Assembly: GCA_022865305.1 (NCBI GenBank)
Contig: JALHSP010000157.1
Location: 62,001 to 126,000 of the forward strand
DNA length: 64,000 nucleotides
DNA from: Bacteroidales bacterium
Lineage (GTDB): Bacteria > Bacteroidota > Bacteroidia > Bacteroidales > VadinHA17
Reading direction: 5' to 3'
Below are positions 7,587 through 17,322 of this stretch, in pieces; positions within the stretch are counted from its first letter, which is position 1; each line of letters opens with the position of its first letter. The notes beneath the pieces are model-generated. The model was not told where the DNA came from. It saw only the letters and a list, made by a program, of their open reading frames with translations, and ran no database searches. The translations under genes were made by a program, and so were the position numbers.

Positions 7587-9938
7587 ATGTTTCTGTATTA
7601 TTTAAAATCAGCAGTCAGGAACCTTTGGATTAATAAGAAGTTTACTATAATCAATATTACTGGCTTTGCATTTGCGATATCCGTTTGCCTGGCCATAGCA
7701 CTGTTTCTTACCAGGGAATATTCGTTCGACCGTTTTAATGAACATGTCGGCCAGATAGTCAGGCTGATTGATGCGAAGGATAATTCAAGCATGATTGATT
7801 ACCGCGTAAAAGATTTGGTGATTAACAATTTTCCTGAAATTGAAAACGGCTGTCTTGTACTTCGCAGCAATCATCCTTTAGAGGTGAAATGCGGAAATAA
7901 AGGATTTTATCTCAATGATATTATGTCGGTCGACAACGATTTTTTTGAGATTTTTAGCATCTCATTTCTATCTGGCCAAACTTCATCTCCATTAGTAAAC
8001 ATAAATTCAGCTGTCGTTACTGAGAGCACTGCCAGACTATTGTTCGGATATGAAATACCATTGGGAAAAGAAATAATGATATGGGGTAACATACCAGTTA
8101 CAATTACCGGCCTCATCAGGGATTTCCCTGATAACTCAAGCATCACTGCAGGTCTCCTGGTAAATGCTGAGAACGAAAAATTCAAGTTTTATCAGTCAAT
8201 TGGCGATTCGAGAGATTTGAGCACTTACAGGTGGCTTTTCCAGATCTACCTTCAGCTGAAAATAAACAGTGATCAGGAACAGGTAGTTAACAAAATAAAT
8301 GCAAACAGCACATTATTACTTCCTTATGCTGAAGCGGTAGGTTTTCTTAAACTTAAGGATATTTACCTTCACGACATAACATCGGGGAGTGAGACAAAAC
8401 AGGGAAATGCCAGTCTTTTAAAATTATTGACAGGAATAGCCCTGGTCATACTGATCCTTGCAATTATAAACTACGTCAACCTGACCATAGCACAACAAAA
8501 CCAACGAAACAAGGATACCGGCATCAAGAAAGCTTTTGGTGCAAGCCGGGCTAATATTCTCTCATATTATCTAAATGAATCGATTCTTGTTTCTTTACTT
8601 GCATTTACGCTGGGATTATATCTTGTCTGGTTTATGCTGCCGTTTTATAATGCAATATTCGATGCCACTCTTAAATTAAATTCAATAATACGATTTCCCA
8701 ATTTAATAATTCTTTTTGCTTCAATATTACTGGTCGGATTGATAAGCGGCTGCGGACCTGCCATTATTTTCTCAGAGATCAGTCCTGTGAGGGTATTGGG
8801 CGGAAACATAATTACTCCCGGTAAAAAGTACTATTTCCGTAATTCCCTTACTGTTTTTCAATTCACAATATCCATCATTTTGATCTTTTGTGTGATCATA
8901 GTCCAGAAACAGATTTGCTATGTCAAGCATAAAAATCCGGGATTCAATGAAGAGCAGCTTCTCAGGTTGGATGTACCCAATATACAGGAAGCAGATGTTC
9001 AGAAAGCAATGGTTTTGCTTGAAGAGTACAGAAAATCACCCTTTGTTAAACGAGTATCACTTTCAAGCGGTGTACCTGGTGAGATTAGGCTGTCTATGAG
9101 CTCAAATATGCAAAACAGTACAAAAAACATGACTGTTCCGTGTTTGTTGGTTGATACTGCATTTCTTGAAACATTCGGATTAAAAGTTGTAAAAGGAAGG
9201 AATCTGGAACCGGGGGATTATGGAAAGGTTTGTATGATAAATGAAGCAGCTTACAGGCACTTTGAATTTGCAGATCTAGAAAATAAGCGGTTTAATAATT
9301 ATGGCGGATTTGACATTACAGGCGTGGTAAATGATTTTCAGTTCACATCACTCCACAAAACAATAGGTCCTGTGTGTATAATTTTTACTCCCAATTCAAG
9401 ACCTACAGCTATAAATATCCGGTTTGCAAGGAATGGAACCGGACCGGGAATGGATATGGTCCGGAAATTATGGGATGAGATATTACCCGGTTATCCGCTT
9501 AAGTATCAGTTTTATGATGAATGGTTCGACTCTTTGTATCGTTCAGAAGAGAGGTTCGCCAAAACGATCGGCCTTTTTGCCATTTTGGCAATCATAATTT
9601 CCTGCATCGGAATTCTGGGACTGGTGACTTTTGCATCGGAACGCAGAACCAAAGAGATTGGCATCCGGAAGGTTAATGGTGCAAAGATTTTTCAGGTAAT
9701 CATCCTGCTAAATAAAGAATTCATGATCTGGGTGGCTATTGCATTTATGATTGGAACACCTGTTATGTACTTTTCGATGCAAAAATGGCTCAGTAACTTT
9801 GCTTATAAGACCACCTTAAGCTGGTGGATCTTTGCACTTTCCGGAGCAATTGCACTGGGGATTGCTTTGATTACAGTGAGCTGGCAAAGCTGGCGGGCAG
9901 CAGCGAGGAATCCGGTGGAGACTTTAAGATATGAGTGA
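7587..9938 (+). CDS. MacB/FtsX-type ABC transporter permease, array member 1
   Basis: 783 residues with the duplicated plan MacB_PCD-FtsX-MacB_PCD-FtsX. There is a first membrane helix at about 20-43, a large extracytoplasmic domain, a helix cluster near 280-420, a second periplasmic domain, and a last cluster from about 665. Cytoplasmic coupling motifs are GIKKAFGASR in the first half and RRTKEIGIRKVNGA in the second. The tail reads SWQSWRAAARNPVETLRYE. Such proteins work as mechanotransmission permeases driven by a separate MacB/LolD-like ATPase, which is not encoded here. It is the first gene of the array facing away from the sigma-54 regulator pair. Confidence 0.9.
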   Translation: MFLYYLKSAVRNLWINKKFTIINITGFAFAISVCLAIALFLTREYSFDRFNEHVGQIVRLIDAKDNSSMIDYRVKDLVINNFPEIENGCLVLRSNHPLEVKCGNKGFYLNDIMSVDNDFFEIFSISFLSGQTSSPLVNINSAVVTESTARLLFGYEIPLGKEIMIWGNIPVTITGLIRDFPDNSSITAGLLVNAENEKFKFYQSIGDSRDLSTYRWLFQIYLQLKINSDQEQVVNKINANSTLLLPYAEAVGFLKLKDIYLHDITSGSETKQGNASLLKLLTGIALVILILAIINYVNLTIAQQNQRNKDTGIKKAFGASRANILSYYLNESILVSLLAFTLGLYLVWFMLPFYNAIFDATLKLNSIIRFPNLIILFASILLVGLISGCGPAIIFSEISPVRVLGGNIITPGKKYYFRNSLTVFQFTISIILIFCVIIVQKQICYVKHKNPGFNEEQLLRLDVPNIQEADVQKAMVLLEEYRKSPFVKRVSLSSGVPGEIRLSMSSNMQNSTKNMTVPCLLVDTAFLETFGLKVVKGRNLEPGDYGKVCMINEAAYRHFEFADLENKRFNNYGGFDITGVVNDFQFTSLHKTIGPVCIIFTPNSRPTAINIRFARNGTGPGMDMVRKLWDEILPGYPLKYQFYDEWFDSLYRSEERFAKTIGLFAILAIIISCIGILGLVTFASERRTKEIGIRKVNGAKIFQVIILLNKEFMIWVAIAFMIGTPVMYFSMQKWLSNFAYKTTLSWWIFALSGAIALGIALITVSWQSWRAAARNPVETLRYE

Positions 9939-9987
9939 TCTGGAGATAAAGGCCGGGCTGATTACTTTATAATATAATACATTTATT

Positions 9988-12354
9988 ATGATTAGTTCTG
10001 ATTTTAAAACATCGATTAGAAACATTCTTCGAAACAAAGTTCCTTCAGCAATCAGTATCCTGGGTTTGGGAATAGGACTCGGATGTATTATCCTTCTGCT
10101 GGCGCTGATATTGCATGAAACCTCCTTCGACAGGTTTATTCCTGACCACCGGAATGTTTATCGTATTCTGCTTGGAAATTCCGGGCTTACACAATATCCT
10201 CTGGCAGAGAGTATGAAAGAAGAATTTCCTGAGGTAAAGGATTTTTTCAGGTATTACCAGGCAGGTTCCATTCAGCTTAAGACTCCGAAAAACGAAATTG
10301 TCCGGGATCAGAATCTCGGATTTGCAGATCCTTCGGTTTTCAGGATTCTTGGAATAAGATTTATTTCAGGAACTGCGGCCAGTTCAATCGGTGAGATTGC
10401 CATTTCTGATGAATCAGCAATGAAATATTTCGGGAATCTCTCACCTCTAGGAGCCATAATTCCTATAAGGTTCACAGACGGATTTGCAGAGCTTATGGTA
10501 TCGGGTGTATATAAAAGTTTCCCCTCAAATTCAACACTCAATCCCTCCTTTATGGCCGATATAAAACTGTCGGAAAAGATGTTCAGGCAGTTTCAGAAAT
10601 CCCTTGGTGATTATGGAAACGAAAGAAGCAATTCCCTCGACTGGAGGTACAATGAGTTCCTTTCATATGTGGTTCTCGACAGGAATGCTGATCCCGGGGA
10701 ACTCTCTGTAAAGATGGGGAAATACAAGGAATTACTGAATATTGAAAACAAAGATGAGCTCCAGTATAAATTGCAACCTGTGGCTGAAATTTACCTGGGA
10801 TCACTCAATCTGGGAGGAAATCAATTTCTCAGGCAGGGAAATCCGGAAGAACTGAAATATTATGAAGCAATATTAATCCTGATACTGGTTATTTCGATCG
10901 CAAACTTTATACTTCTTGAACGGGCCGGGGTTTCTGAAAGAATTCATGAGCTTGGGACCCGGAAAGTATTTGGCGCTTCGCAGTGGAAGATCAGAAGGCT
11001 GATCATTCTTGAATCAAATATGATTGTCATTCTGAGTCTCATACCTGCAATTTTTGTAATCAATTACGGAATGACATTTATAAACGCCGCTTTAAACAAG
11101 ACTCTGACCAGCCAGGTTTTTCTTAGTCCTCTGTTGTGGTTCCTGCTGATCCTGGTCGTACTTCTTACCGGGACGCTCTCCGGTTGGCTGATCGGATTCA
11201 ATTATTCCAGGATGCCGGCATTGAAACTTATCTCAGGAAAGAGTCTCCGCTCGGACAGGTCGAACAGGTGGAATTACTCATTCCTGGTTCTTCATTTTAC
11301 AATTTACATGATACTTGTTTCAGGAGTTATTGCAGTATCAAAACAGATAAAATACTCAATGACAGGTTATAAGGGAATTGATCCCAAAAATATTCTGGTA
11401 ACAGATCTTAATTCCGACGAATTAAAAAACAGTTTTCTAACAATATGCGATGAAATGAAGAAGATACCCGGTGTGGTGAACACTGCCGGTGGCTCATTCA
11501 TCCCCCCTTTTGGCAATTTTCTGCCTGTCAACCTGGCTGTAGCAAGCGGTGAGAAAGTGAGATTCGACGGACTGATAATGGGAGAGGGAATGACGGAACT
11601 TCTTCGCATTGAAGTTATCGAAGGATCTTCATTCGGTCCCTACAAGCCGGGACCCACCGAGGTGCTTATTAATGAATCTTCGGCAATAAAATACAATGTT
11701 AAAGCAGGAGAGAATATCCTGGTATTTAAAGTCAGGGGAATTGTGAAGGATTTTCATGCTCATTCACTTCATACCCTTATACAGCCGATGGTTATTCTTC
11801 AGCAAAATCCTTCTAAAATGGGACTTATCGCAATAAAGACTGACGGGAAAAACGACGATGCAGTCATAAAAAAGCTGAGGGAATTATATAATCAAATCTC
11901 GCCTGACGAAATTTTTGAGGTCAGGTATCTCACTGATCAGATCGACGATTTTTATACACGCGAAAAAAACCAAGCCCTTATCATCGGAGCGTTCGCTTTG
12001 CTTGCGACTATCCTGTCTGTAATGGGTTTGTTCGGTATCTCATTGATCAGCATCTCAAAAAGGAATAAGGAGATAGCGATCAGGAAAGTCAATGGTTCTT
12101 CGATAACTGAAATTTTACTCATGCTGAATACTGATTTTGTAAAATGGGTACTGGTCTCTATAGTTATTGCAGTTCCTGCATCCATCTATCTTCTGTCCCG
12201 CTGGATGGACAGGTTTGCCTATAAAACTGAATTAAGCTGGTGGATCTTTGCAGGAGCTGGAATATCCGCCGTATTAATTGCTTTAATAACAGTGAGCTGG
12301 CAAAGCTGGAGAGCAGCTACAAGAAACCCTGTTGAAGCATTGCGATATGAATGA
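9988..12354 (+). CDS. MacB/FtsX-type ABC transporter permease, array member 2
   Basis: 788 residues, same duplicated MacB_PCD-FtsX layout as its neighbours. First helix about 22-44; coupling motifs LGTRKVFGASQWKIRRL (first half) and KEIAIRKVNGSS (second half). The C-terminal helices are followed by SWQSWRAATRNPVEALRYE. It begins 49 bases after member 1 and ends 15 bases before member 3, consistent with cotranscription. Sequence between the conserved ends differs strongly from the other members, so the copies are old duplicates with probably different partners or substrates. Confidence 0.9.
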   Translation: MISSDFKTSIRNILRNKVPSAISILGLGIGLGCIILLLALILHETSFDRFIPDHRNVYRILLGNSGLTQYPLAESMKEEFPEVKDFFRYYQAGSIQLKTPKNEIVRDQNLGFADPSVFRILGIRFISGTAASSIGEIAISDESAMKYFGNLSPLGAIIPIRFTDGFAELMVSGVYKSFPSNSTLNPSFMADIKLSEKMFRQFQKSLGDYGNERSNSLDWRYNEFLSYVVLDRNADPGELSVKMGKYKELLNIENKDELQYKLQPVAEIYLGSLNLGGNQFLRQGNPEELKYYEAILILILVISIANFILLERAGVSERIHELGTRKVFGASQWKIRRLIILESNMIVILSLIPAIFVINYGMTFINAALNKTLTSQVFLSPLLWFLLILVVLLTGTLSGWLIGFNYSRMPALKLISGKSLRSDRSNRWNYSFLVLHFTIYMILVSGVIAVSKQIKYSMTGYKGIDPKNILVTDLNSDELKNSFLTICDEMKKIPGVVNTAGGSFIPPFGNFLPVNLAVASGEKVRFDGLIMGEGMTELLRIEVIEGSSFGPYKPGPTEVLINESSAIKYNVKAGENILVFKVRGIVKDFHAHSLHTLIQPMVILQQNPSKMGLIAIKTDGKNDDAVIKKLRELYNQISPDEIFEVRYLTDQIDDFYTREKNQALIIGAFALLATILSVMGLFGISLISISKRNKEIAIRKVNGSSITEILLMLNTDFVKWVLVSIVIAVPASIYLLSRWMDRFAYKTELSWWIFAGAGISAVLIALITVSWQSWRAATRNPVEALRYE

Positions 12355-12369
12355 TATTGCTATGATAAT

Positions 12370-14760
12370 ATGTTAAATTTTAAACTAGTATTCAGGAACC
12401 TCTTTAAGATCAGGAGTTATACGATCCTGAACATCACCGGTCTGGGGATTGGTTTTGCATGCACTTTTGCTGTTATAGTCTGGGTAAAAAACGAATTAAG
12501 TTACGATAAGCATTTACCTGATTCCAATCGTATTTACAGGCTGACCTTTGAAACCGATAATTCGGGAAATCGGATCCATTTTGCGAGGTGCTGGGAAAAA
12601 TGGATCTGGCAGATGCCAGAATTTTTCCCTCAGATAGAGGAACTGGTCAGGTTAGAACCCTACAGGCATACTGCAATAAAGATTGGCGAGAGCAAATTTT
12701 ATTCCGACAGGGTTTTTGCAACTGATACCAATTTTTTCAAAGTATTTGATATAGACCTGATTTCAGGTGAAGCCGAAAAAGTGCTTAGAGAGCCATATTC
12801 TGCTGTAATCTCAACATCTCTTGCCAAAAAATGTTTCGGGACCACAAATCCGGTTGGACAATCCCTTTTATTATCCGGTGAATATGATACAAAAATGGTA
12901 CTATTCACAATAAAGGGGGTAATGAATGATACTCCGGTCAATTCGCACATACATTTCGATATTCTTACCTCATTTGCCAGGCCTGAAGAAGCACCTGCAT
13001 GGGCCTATGTTTACCTCCTTTTAAGGCCGAATAGCAGTCCCGACGAAATTTTGTCACGATTCCCGTCATTTATAAGCAAGGCAGTTGAGAAACAGGATCA
13101 AAATGATTTTATACCTCATCTTCAGAGGATAACTGATATTCATCTCTTTTCAAACAAAGACAGGGAAGTTGAACCTAACGGCAGTATTATAAGTATCTAC
13201 CTCTTTGTTGCTATTGCACTTGTGTTGCTCCTGGTATCATGGGTGAACTATTACAACCTCAGCAAGACCATGCTGCTGACACTTCAGAAACAGATACATA
13301 TCCAGCGTATAGCAGGCTCGAACAATAAACTTATTATTTTACAATCTCTTGCCGAATCTGGTATCAGTGTTGCCCTGGCTCTGATATTATCCTGGATATT
13401 GCTGGATTTGTCAGAAAGTTACTCCTTATCAGTATTTGGTTTCAGACTGCTGCCCAATGGGTATAGCGATCTGTCGGATATCTGGCTGTTTGTTATTGCA
13501 ATTATTTCCGTATCAGTTTTCACTGGAAGCCTGCCTGTTATCACCTATGTTTTGAAAGAAACCAAATCAATACCGGGATTTAAAGGAAGCTGGCATCAGG
13601 GCAATCGTGGACTAACGTCATACGGAATATTAATGACAGGACAATTTTGTCTGTCCATCATCCTGATGGTTGCTGCCATAACTATCTACAGACAAAAAGA
13701 ATTAATGTTTTCGCTCAGCCTTGGTGATATGAGCTCGGATATTCTTGTATTCAAAAAGCAAAACTGGGAGGTGAGGTTTAAATACAATGAATTTCGCAAT
13801 AAAGCTCTGCAAAATCACCTGATAAAAAGTGTTACAGCAGCCATGGCGGAACCTTCGGGAGAAACGGTTGATGCCCTTGGGATTGAATCCCCGGCTATTG
13901 AAAAGAGCCTTGAAGAAAACCGGCTCTATGTATTATCAGTTGAAGATAATTTTCTTGATTTTTTCAATATTCCATTGATTGCCGGACGTAACTTTTCACT
14001 TTACAATCCAAACCGGAAGGGTGAAGATTACATACTGAATGAAACTGCTGTTAAGCGGTTGGGGTGGACTCCGGATGAAGCTATAGGCAAGCCATTTAAG
14101 ATAAAGTTTGACACACCGGATATTTTTTATGGAGGAACTGTTGTAGGGGTGGTACGTGACTTTAATTTCAATACTATTAAGCAGGAAATTAAACCGTATG
14201 TTCTATTCCAGAAACCGATATTTTATTTGTGCTTTCTGGTGAAGGTCGATTCTGCACGAAAAGGAGAAGCAATTGCAGATCTGAAAACAATATGGGAAGA
14301 GGAGTTACCTGATTATCCGTTTCAGTACGAATTCATTAGCGATCTGTACAGATCGGCTTACAGCAGAGAGCTTTCACAGGCAAAGATAACTTCCTTGTTC
14401 TCATTCCTGGCCATGGTGATTATTTGTTTCGGACTCTTCTCTGTAACTTCAGTGCTTGTTGCCCGTAGGACCAAAGAGATCGGAATCCGTAAAGTCAACG
14501 GAGCCATGCTACCTGAAATACTTGTAATGTTGAATTCAGATTTTATCAGATGGGTAGCAATTGCATTCATTATTGCTTGTCCAGCCGGATGGTTTGTAAT
14601 GAATAAGTGGCTCCAAAATTTTGTTTACAGAACGGAAATAAACTGGTGGATCTTCGCCCTGGCAGGTCTGATAGCCCTTGGAATAGCATTGATCACAGTG
14701 AGCTGGCAAAGCTGGCGGGCTGCAACCAGAAATCCTGTGGAGGCTCTAAGATATGAATGA
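12370..14760 (+). CDS. MacB/FtsX-type ABC transporter permease, array member 3
   Basis: 796 residues. The first-half coupling motif is degenerate (KQIHIQRIAGSNNKL instead of KEIGIRKVxGA), while the second half keeps RRTKEIGIRKVNGA. This suggests only one half may contact an ATPase in the canonical way. The tail is SWQSWRAATRNPVEALRYE. It starts 15 bases after member 2, so it is within the same transcription unit. Confidence 0.9.
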   Translation: MLNFKLVFRNLFKIRSYTILNITGLGIGFACTFAVIVWVKNELSYDKHLPDSNRIYRLTFETDNSGNRIHFARCWEKWIWQMPEFFPQIEELVRLEPYRHTAIKIGESKFYSDRVFATDTNFFKVFDIDLISGEAEKVLREPYSAVISTSLAKKCFGTTNPVGQSLLLSGEYDTKMVLFTIKGVMNDTPVNSHIHFDILTSFARPEEAPAWAYVYLLLRPNSSPDEILSRFPSFISKAVEKQDQNDFIPHLQRITDIHLFSNKDREVEPNGSIISIYLFVAIALVLLLVSWVNYYNLSKTMLLTLQKQIHIQRIAGSNNKLIILQSLAESGISVALALILSWILLDLSESYSLSVFGFRLLPNGYSDLSDIWLFVIAIISVSVFTGSLPVITYVLKETKSIPGFKGSWHQGNRGLTSYGILMTGQFCLSIILMVAAITIYRQKELMFSLSLGDMSSDILVFKKQNWEVRFKYNEFRNKALQNHLIKSVTAAMAEPSGETVDALGIESPAIEKSLEENRLYVLSVEDNFLDFFNIPLIAGRNFSLYNPNRKGEDYILNETAVKRLGWTPDEAIGKPFKIKFDTPDIFYGGTVVGVVRDFNFNTIKQEIKPYVLFQKPIFYLCFLVKVDSARKGEAIADLKTIWEEELPDYPFQYEFISDLYRSAYSRELSQAKITSLFSFLAMVIICFGLFSVTSVLVARRTKEIGIRKVNGAMLPEILVMLNSDFIRWVAIAFIIACPAGWFVMNKWLQNFVYRTEINWWIFALAGLIALGIALITVSWQSWRAATRNPVEALRYE

Positions 14761-14785
14761 TTATTTATCTTTATAATTGATAGTC

Positions 14786-17110
14786 ATGTTTTTACATGGA
14801 ATGCTAAGGATTACGTTAAGGAATTTCAGGAATAATATAACCTCAACCTTAATTAAGATCCTTGGATTAGCAATCAGTATTGCTGCGGTATTGGTTATCT
14901 GGTCTTATGTAATAAATGAGAACAGGTATGACAGTGGAATTCCTGATAGTGACAGAATATTCCGGCTGGAGGCTCAATGGGCAAGCATGCCCCCATTTAT
15001 AGGCCATGCGATAAATCAAAACATGACCGGCCAGGTTATTGCTACAAGATTAAATTTTTGGACAGATGTCGGGATCCAGGTAGATAATATCCCTTTCAAT
15101 CTTCAGGATCTTGTCTTTGCAGACAGTACCTTTTTCAGGGTAATACCACTGAAATTTTTAGCTGGAAATCCGGATGAGGCTCTCATTCAGCCATATTCGC
15201 TGGTTCTTTCAGAAACAGTTGCGAAAAGATTATTCGGAACCACGGATGTAATCGGGAAGATTATAAGATTTGAAAATCAATTTGACTTTACTGTCACCGG
15301 CATTATAAAAGATAACCCTTTCCTGCACCTCAGAATAGAGGTAGTGGCATCTATTGTAAGTCTTGAAAAAATCAGATCCCCGGGTATCCTGCAAGCTTAT
15401 GACGGCTGGAGCTACCCTACTTATTTGTTGCTGCCGGATGGTGCAATTGTTGAAGAATATGAAACAAAAATTCTGGAGCTCCTGGGTAAATTCAGGTATG
15501 ATCAACCGTTCCGTCTTAGATCATTTGACAAAATTTATTATTCCGCTGAAGTTGAAAACGAGAGTAATACAAAACATGGTAATTTATTGTACAACAAAAT
15601 ACTGATTTCCGTTTCAATTTTTATACTACTTCTTGCAGCTATAAATTTCATCAATTTGACCATAGCCAATGCTGTTGCGAGATCGAAGGAAGTAAGCCTG
15701 AAGAAGCTCCAGGGGGCTTCTAAAGCCCAGTTGATTATACAATTCCTGTTTGAAACTGTTCTGTTTATATTTCTTTCTATTGGACTCTCATTCATATTTT
15801 TATGGTTTTTTAATCCTGTACTGAACACATTGACAGGATTTTCAGTCGGTGCTGCAGAGTTCTGCACAAACCATAATCTCCTGATTTTATTTACAGGACT
15901 TCTAATTTTTATATTAATTACAGGAATATATCCCAGTTTATATATCAGTTCATATAACATTAACACAGCCAAGACAGGAGGCCCGGGCTCTTCAGGTCAT
16001 CTCGTCATCCGCAACGGACTGATAATATTCCAGAACCTGGTTTCGATAACATTAATATGCTGTACACTGATCGCCAACCGGCAATTTCAGTTTATGAATA
16101 AGAAAGACCTTGGATTCAACAAGGATGATGTCGTTATTCTTAAAATCAATTCCCAGCTGCGGGAACATATGGATCTGTTCAAAGAAAGGTTGCTGAACCA
16201 GCCGGAAATTATCAGTGTTTCATATTCAAGCAGAATCCCTGGTAACTACTGGGGCTCATGGTGTTGTGTAAATATTGAAGGTAAAGAGAACAAATACTTC
16301 AATAATTATGTTGATCCCGATTATTTGAAAACTCTGGAGATCAAAATAAAAGAAGGGCGGAACTTCTCTGCAGAAAATCCGGCAGATAAGAAGGCGACCT
16401 ATCTGATAAACGAAACGGCAATTAAGCTTTACGATTTAAAAAATCCCATTGGACAAGTGATTATACCAGGTAATGGAGTTAAAGGTCAGATAATCGGTAT
16501 TATAAATGATTTCCACTACAGAGGTCTGAATTATGAGCAAACGCCTTTAATTCTTTTCTATACTGCAGAATATCTGAATTATGTAAATGTTAAGCTGTTA
16601 TGCAGTAATATAGAAGGAGCGCTAGGGAAAATTAAGATGACATGGGAAGAGATATGTCCGGCATTCTCATTCGAATATAAATTTCTGGATGTGACTTATG
16701 ATCTGCAGTATAAATCGGAAAGAAAATTTGAGAATCTTCTTTTTTCTTTTGCAATGCTGGCTTTGTTTATCGCAAGTATTGGCCTTTTCGGTCTTTCCAT
16801 ATTTAGTATTGAACGCCGCACCAAGGAAATTGGTATCAGAAAAGTAAATGGTGCCACAACATTCGAAATTATGGGCATGCTTAACAAGGACATAATAAAA
16901 TGGGTAATAATTGCCTTTATAGCCGCCTGTCCTGTTGCCTGGTATTCGATGAATAAATGGCTTCAGAACTTCGCTTACAGGTCAGAAATAAGCTGGTGGA
17001 TATTTGCCCTGGCTGGTTTGATTGCCATGGGAATAGCTTTGATGACGATAAGCTGGCAAAGCTGGCGTGCAGCAACGAAGAACCCGGTCGAAGCTCTCAG
17101 GTATGAGTAA
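14786..17110 (+). CDS. MacB/FtsX-type ABC transporter permease, array member 4
   Basis: About 774 residues from the ATG at 14786. That start is chosen over a TTG at 14777 because MFLHGMLRITLRNF lines up with the N-termini of the other members. Motifs are KEVSLKKLQGASKAQL in the first half and RRTKEIGIRKVNGA in the second, with the tail SWQSWRAATKNPVEALRYE. It follows member 3 by 25 bases. Downstream comes a 212-base gap with a palindromic element and a remnant of another permease end, so the transcript may be interrupted there. Confidence 0.88.
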   Translation: MFLHGMLRITLRNFRNNITSTLIKILGLAISIAAVLVIWSYVINENRYDSGIPDSDRIFRLEAQWASMPPFIGHAINQNMTGQVIATRLNFWTDVGIQVDNIPFNLQDLVFADSTFFRVIPLKFLAGNPDEALIQPYSLVLSETVAKRLFGTTDVIGKIIRFENQFDFTVTGIIKDNPFLHLRIEVVASIVSLEKIRSPGILQAYDGWSYPTYLLLPDGAIVEEYETKILELLGKFRYDQPFRLRSFDKIYYSAEVENESNTKHGNLLYNKILISVSIFILLLAAINFINLTIANAVARSKEVSLKKLQGASKAQLIIQFLFETVLFIFLSIGLSFIFLWFFNPVLNTLTGFSVGAAEFCTNHNLLILFTGLLIFILITGIYPSLYISSYNINTAKTGGPGSSGHLVIRNGLIIFQNLVSITLICCTLIANRQFQFMNKKDLGFNKDDVVILKINSQLREHMDLFKERLLNQPEIISVSYSSRIPGNYWGSWCCVNIEGKENKYFNNYVDPDYLKTLEIKIKEGRNFSAENPADKKATYLINETAIKLYDLKNPIGQVIIPGNGVKGQIIGIINDFHYRGLNYEQTPLILFYTAEYLNYVNVKLLCSNIEGALGKIKMTWEEICPAFSFEYKFLDVTYDLQYKSERKFENLLFSFAMLALFIASIGLFGLSIFSIERRTKEIGIRKVNGATTFEIMGMLNKDIIKWVIIAFIAACPVAWYSMNKWLQNFAYRSEISWWIFALAGLIAMGIALMTISWQSWRAATKNPVEALRYE

Positions 17111-17114
17111 TTTA

Positions 17115-17194
17115 CCCCCCAAGCCCCCCAAATTGAGGGGCAAAAAAAGGTAAAGGTTCGGAAGTCCCCCATATGGGGGATTTAGAGGGTTGAC
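17115..17194. repeat. GC-rich palindromic intergenic element, copy A
   Basis: A C-rich left arm (CCCCCCAAGCCCCCC) pairs with a G-rich right arm (GGGGGATTTAGAGGG); the element ends in GGGTTGAC. It is closely similar in order and sequence to the element after member 5 (19694-19776), sharing GGTAAGG/GGTAAAGG, GAAGTCCCCCAT and GGGTTGAC. A partial third copy of the right arm (CGGGGGATTTAGAGG) follows at 17223-17237. Confidence 0.7.
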
Positions 17195-17241
17195 TGCAAA
17201 AGGGATTCAGGGCGTTGACAACCGGGGGATTTAGAGGTGAA

Positions 17242-17286
17242 GGAGCAGCGACAAGAAATCCGATCGAACCTCTCTGTTATAAATAA
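17242..17286 (+). pseudogene. Remnant of the C-terminal tail of a further permease
   Basis: The codons read GAATRNPIEPLCYK followed by TAA, matching the tail RAATRNPVEALRYE shared by the array. Nothing upstream in this frame resembles a permease; the preceding bases belong to palindromic repeat sequence. Fourteen codons plus a stop in the right position are unlikely to be chance beside eight genes with this ending. Confidence 0.7.
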
Positions 17287-17322
17287 AAACTTTTACCTAA
17301 ATTTATAGTCAAAATAATTAAA

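Noticed and set aside
10583..10804. Minus-strand frames inside the permease genes
   Set aside because: All are shadows of conserved plus-strand coding sequence.
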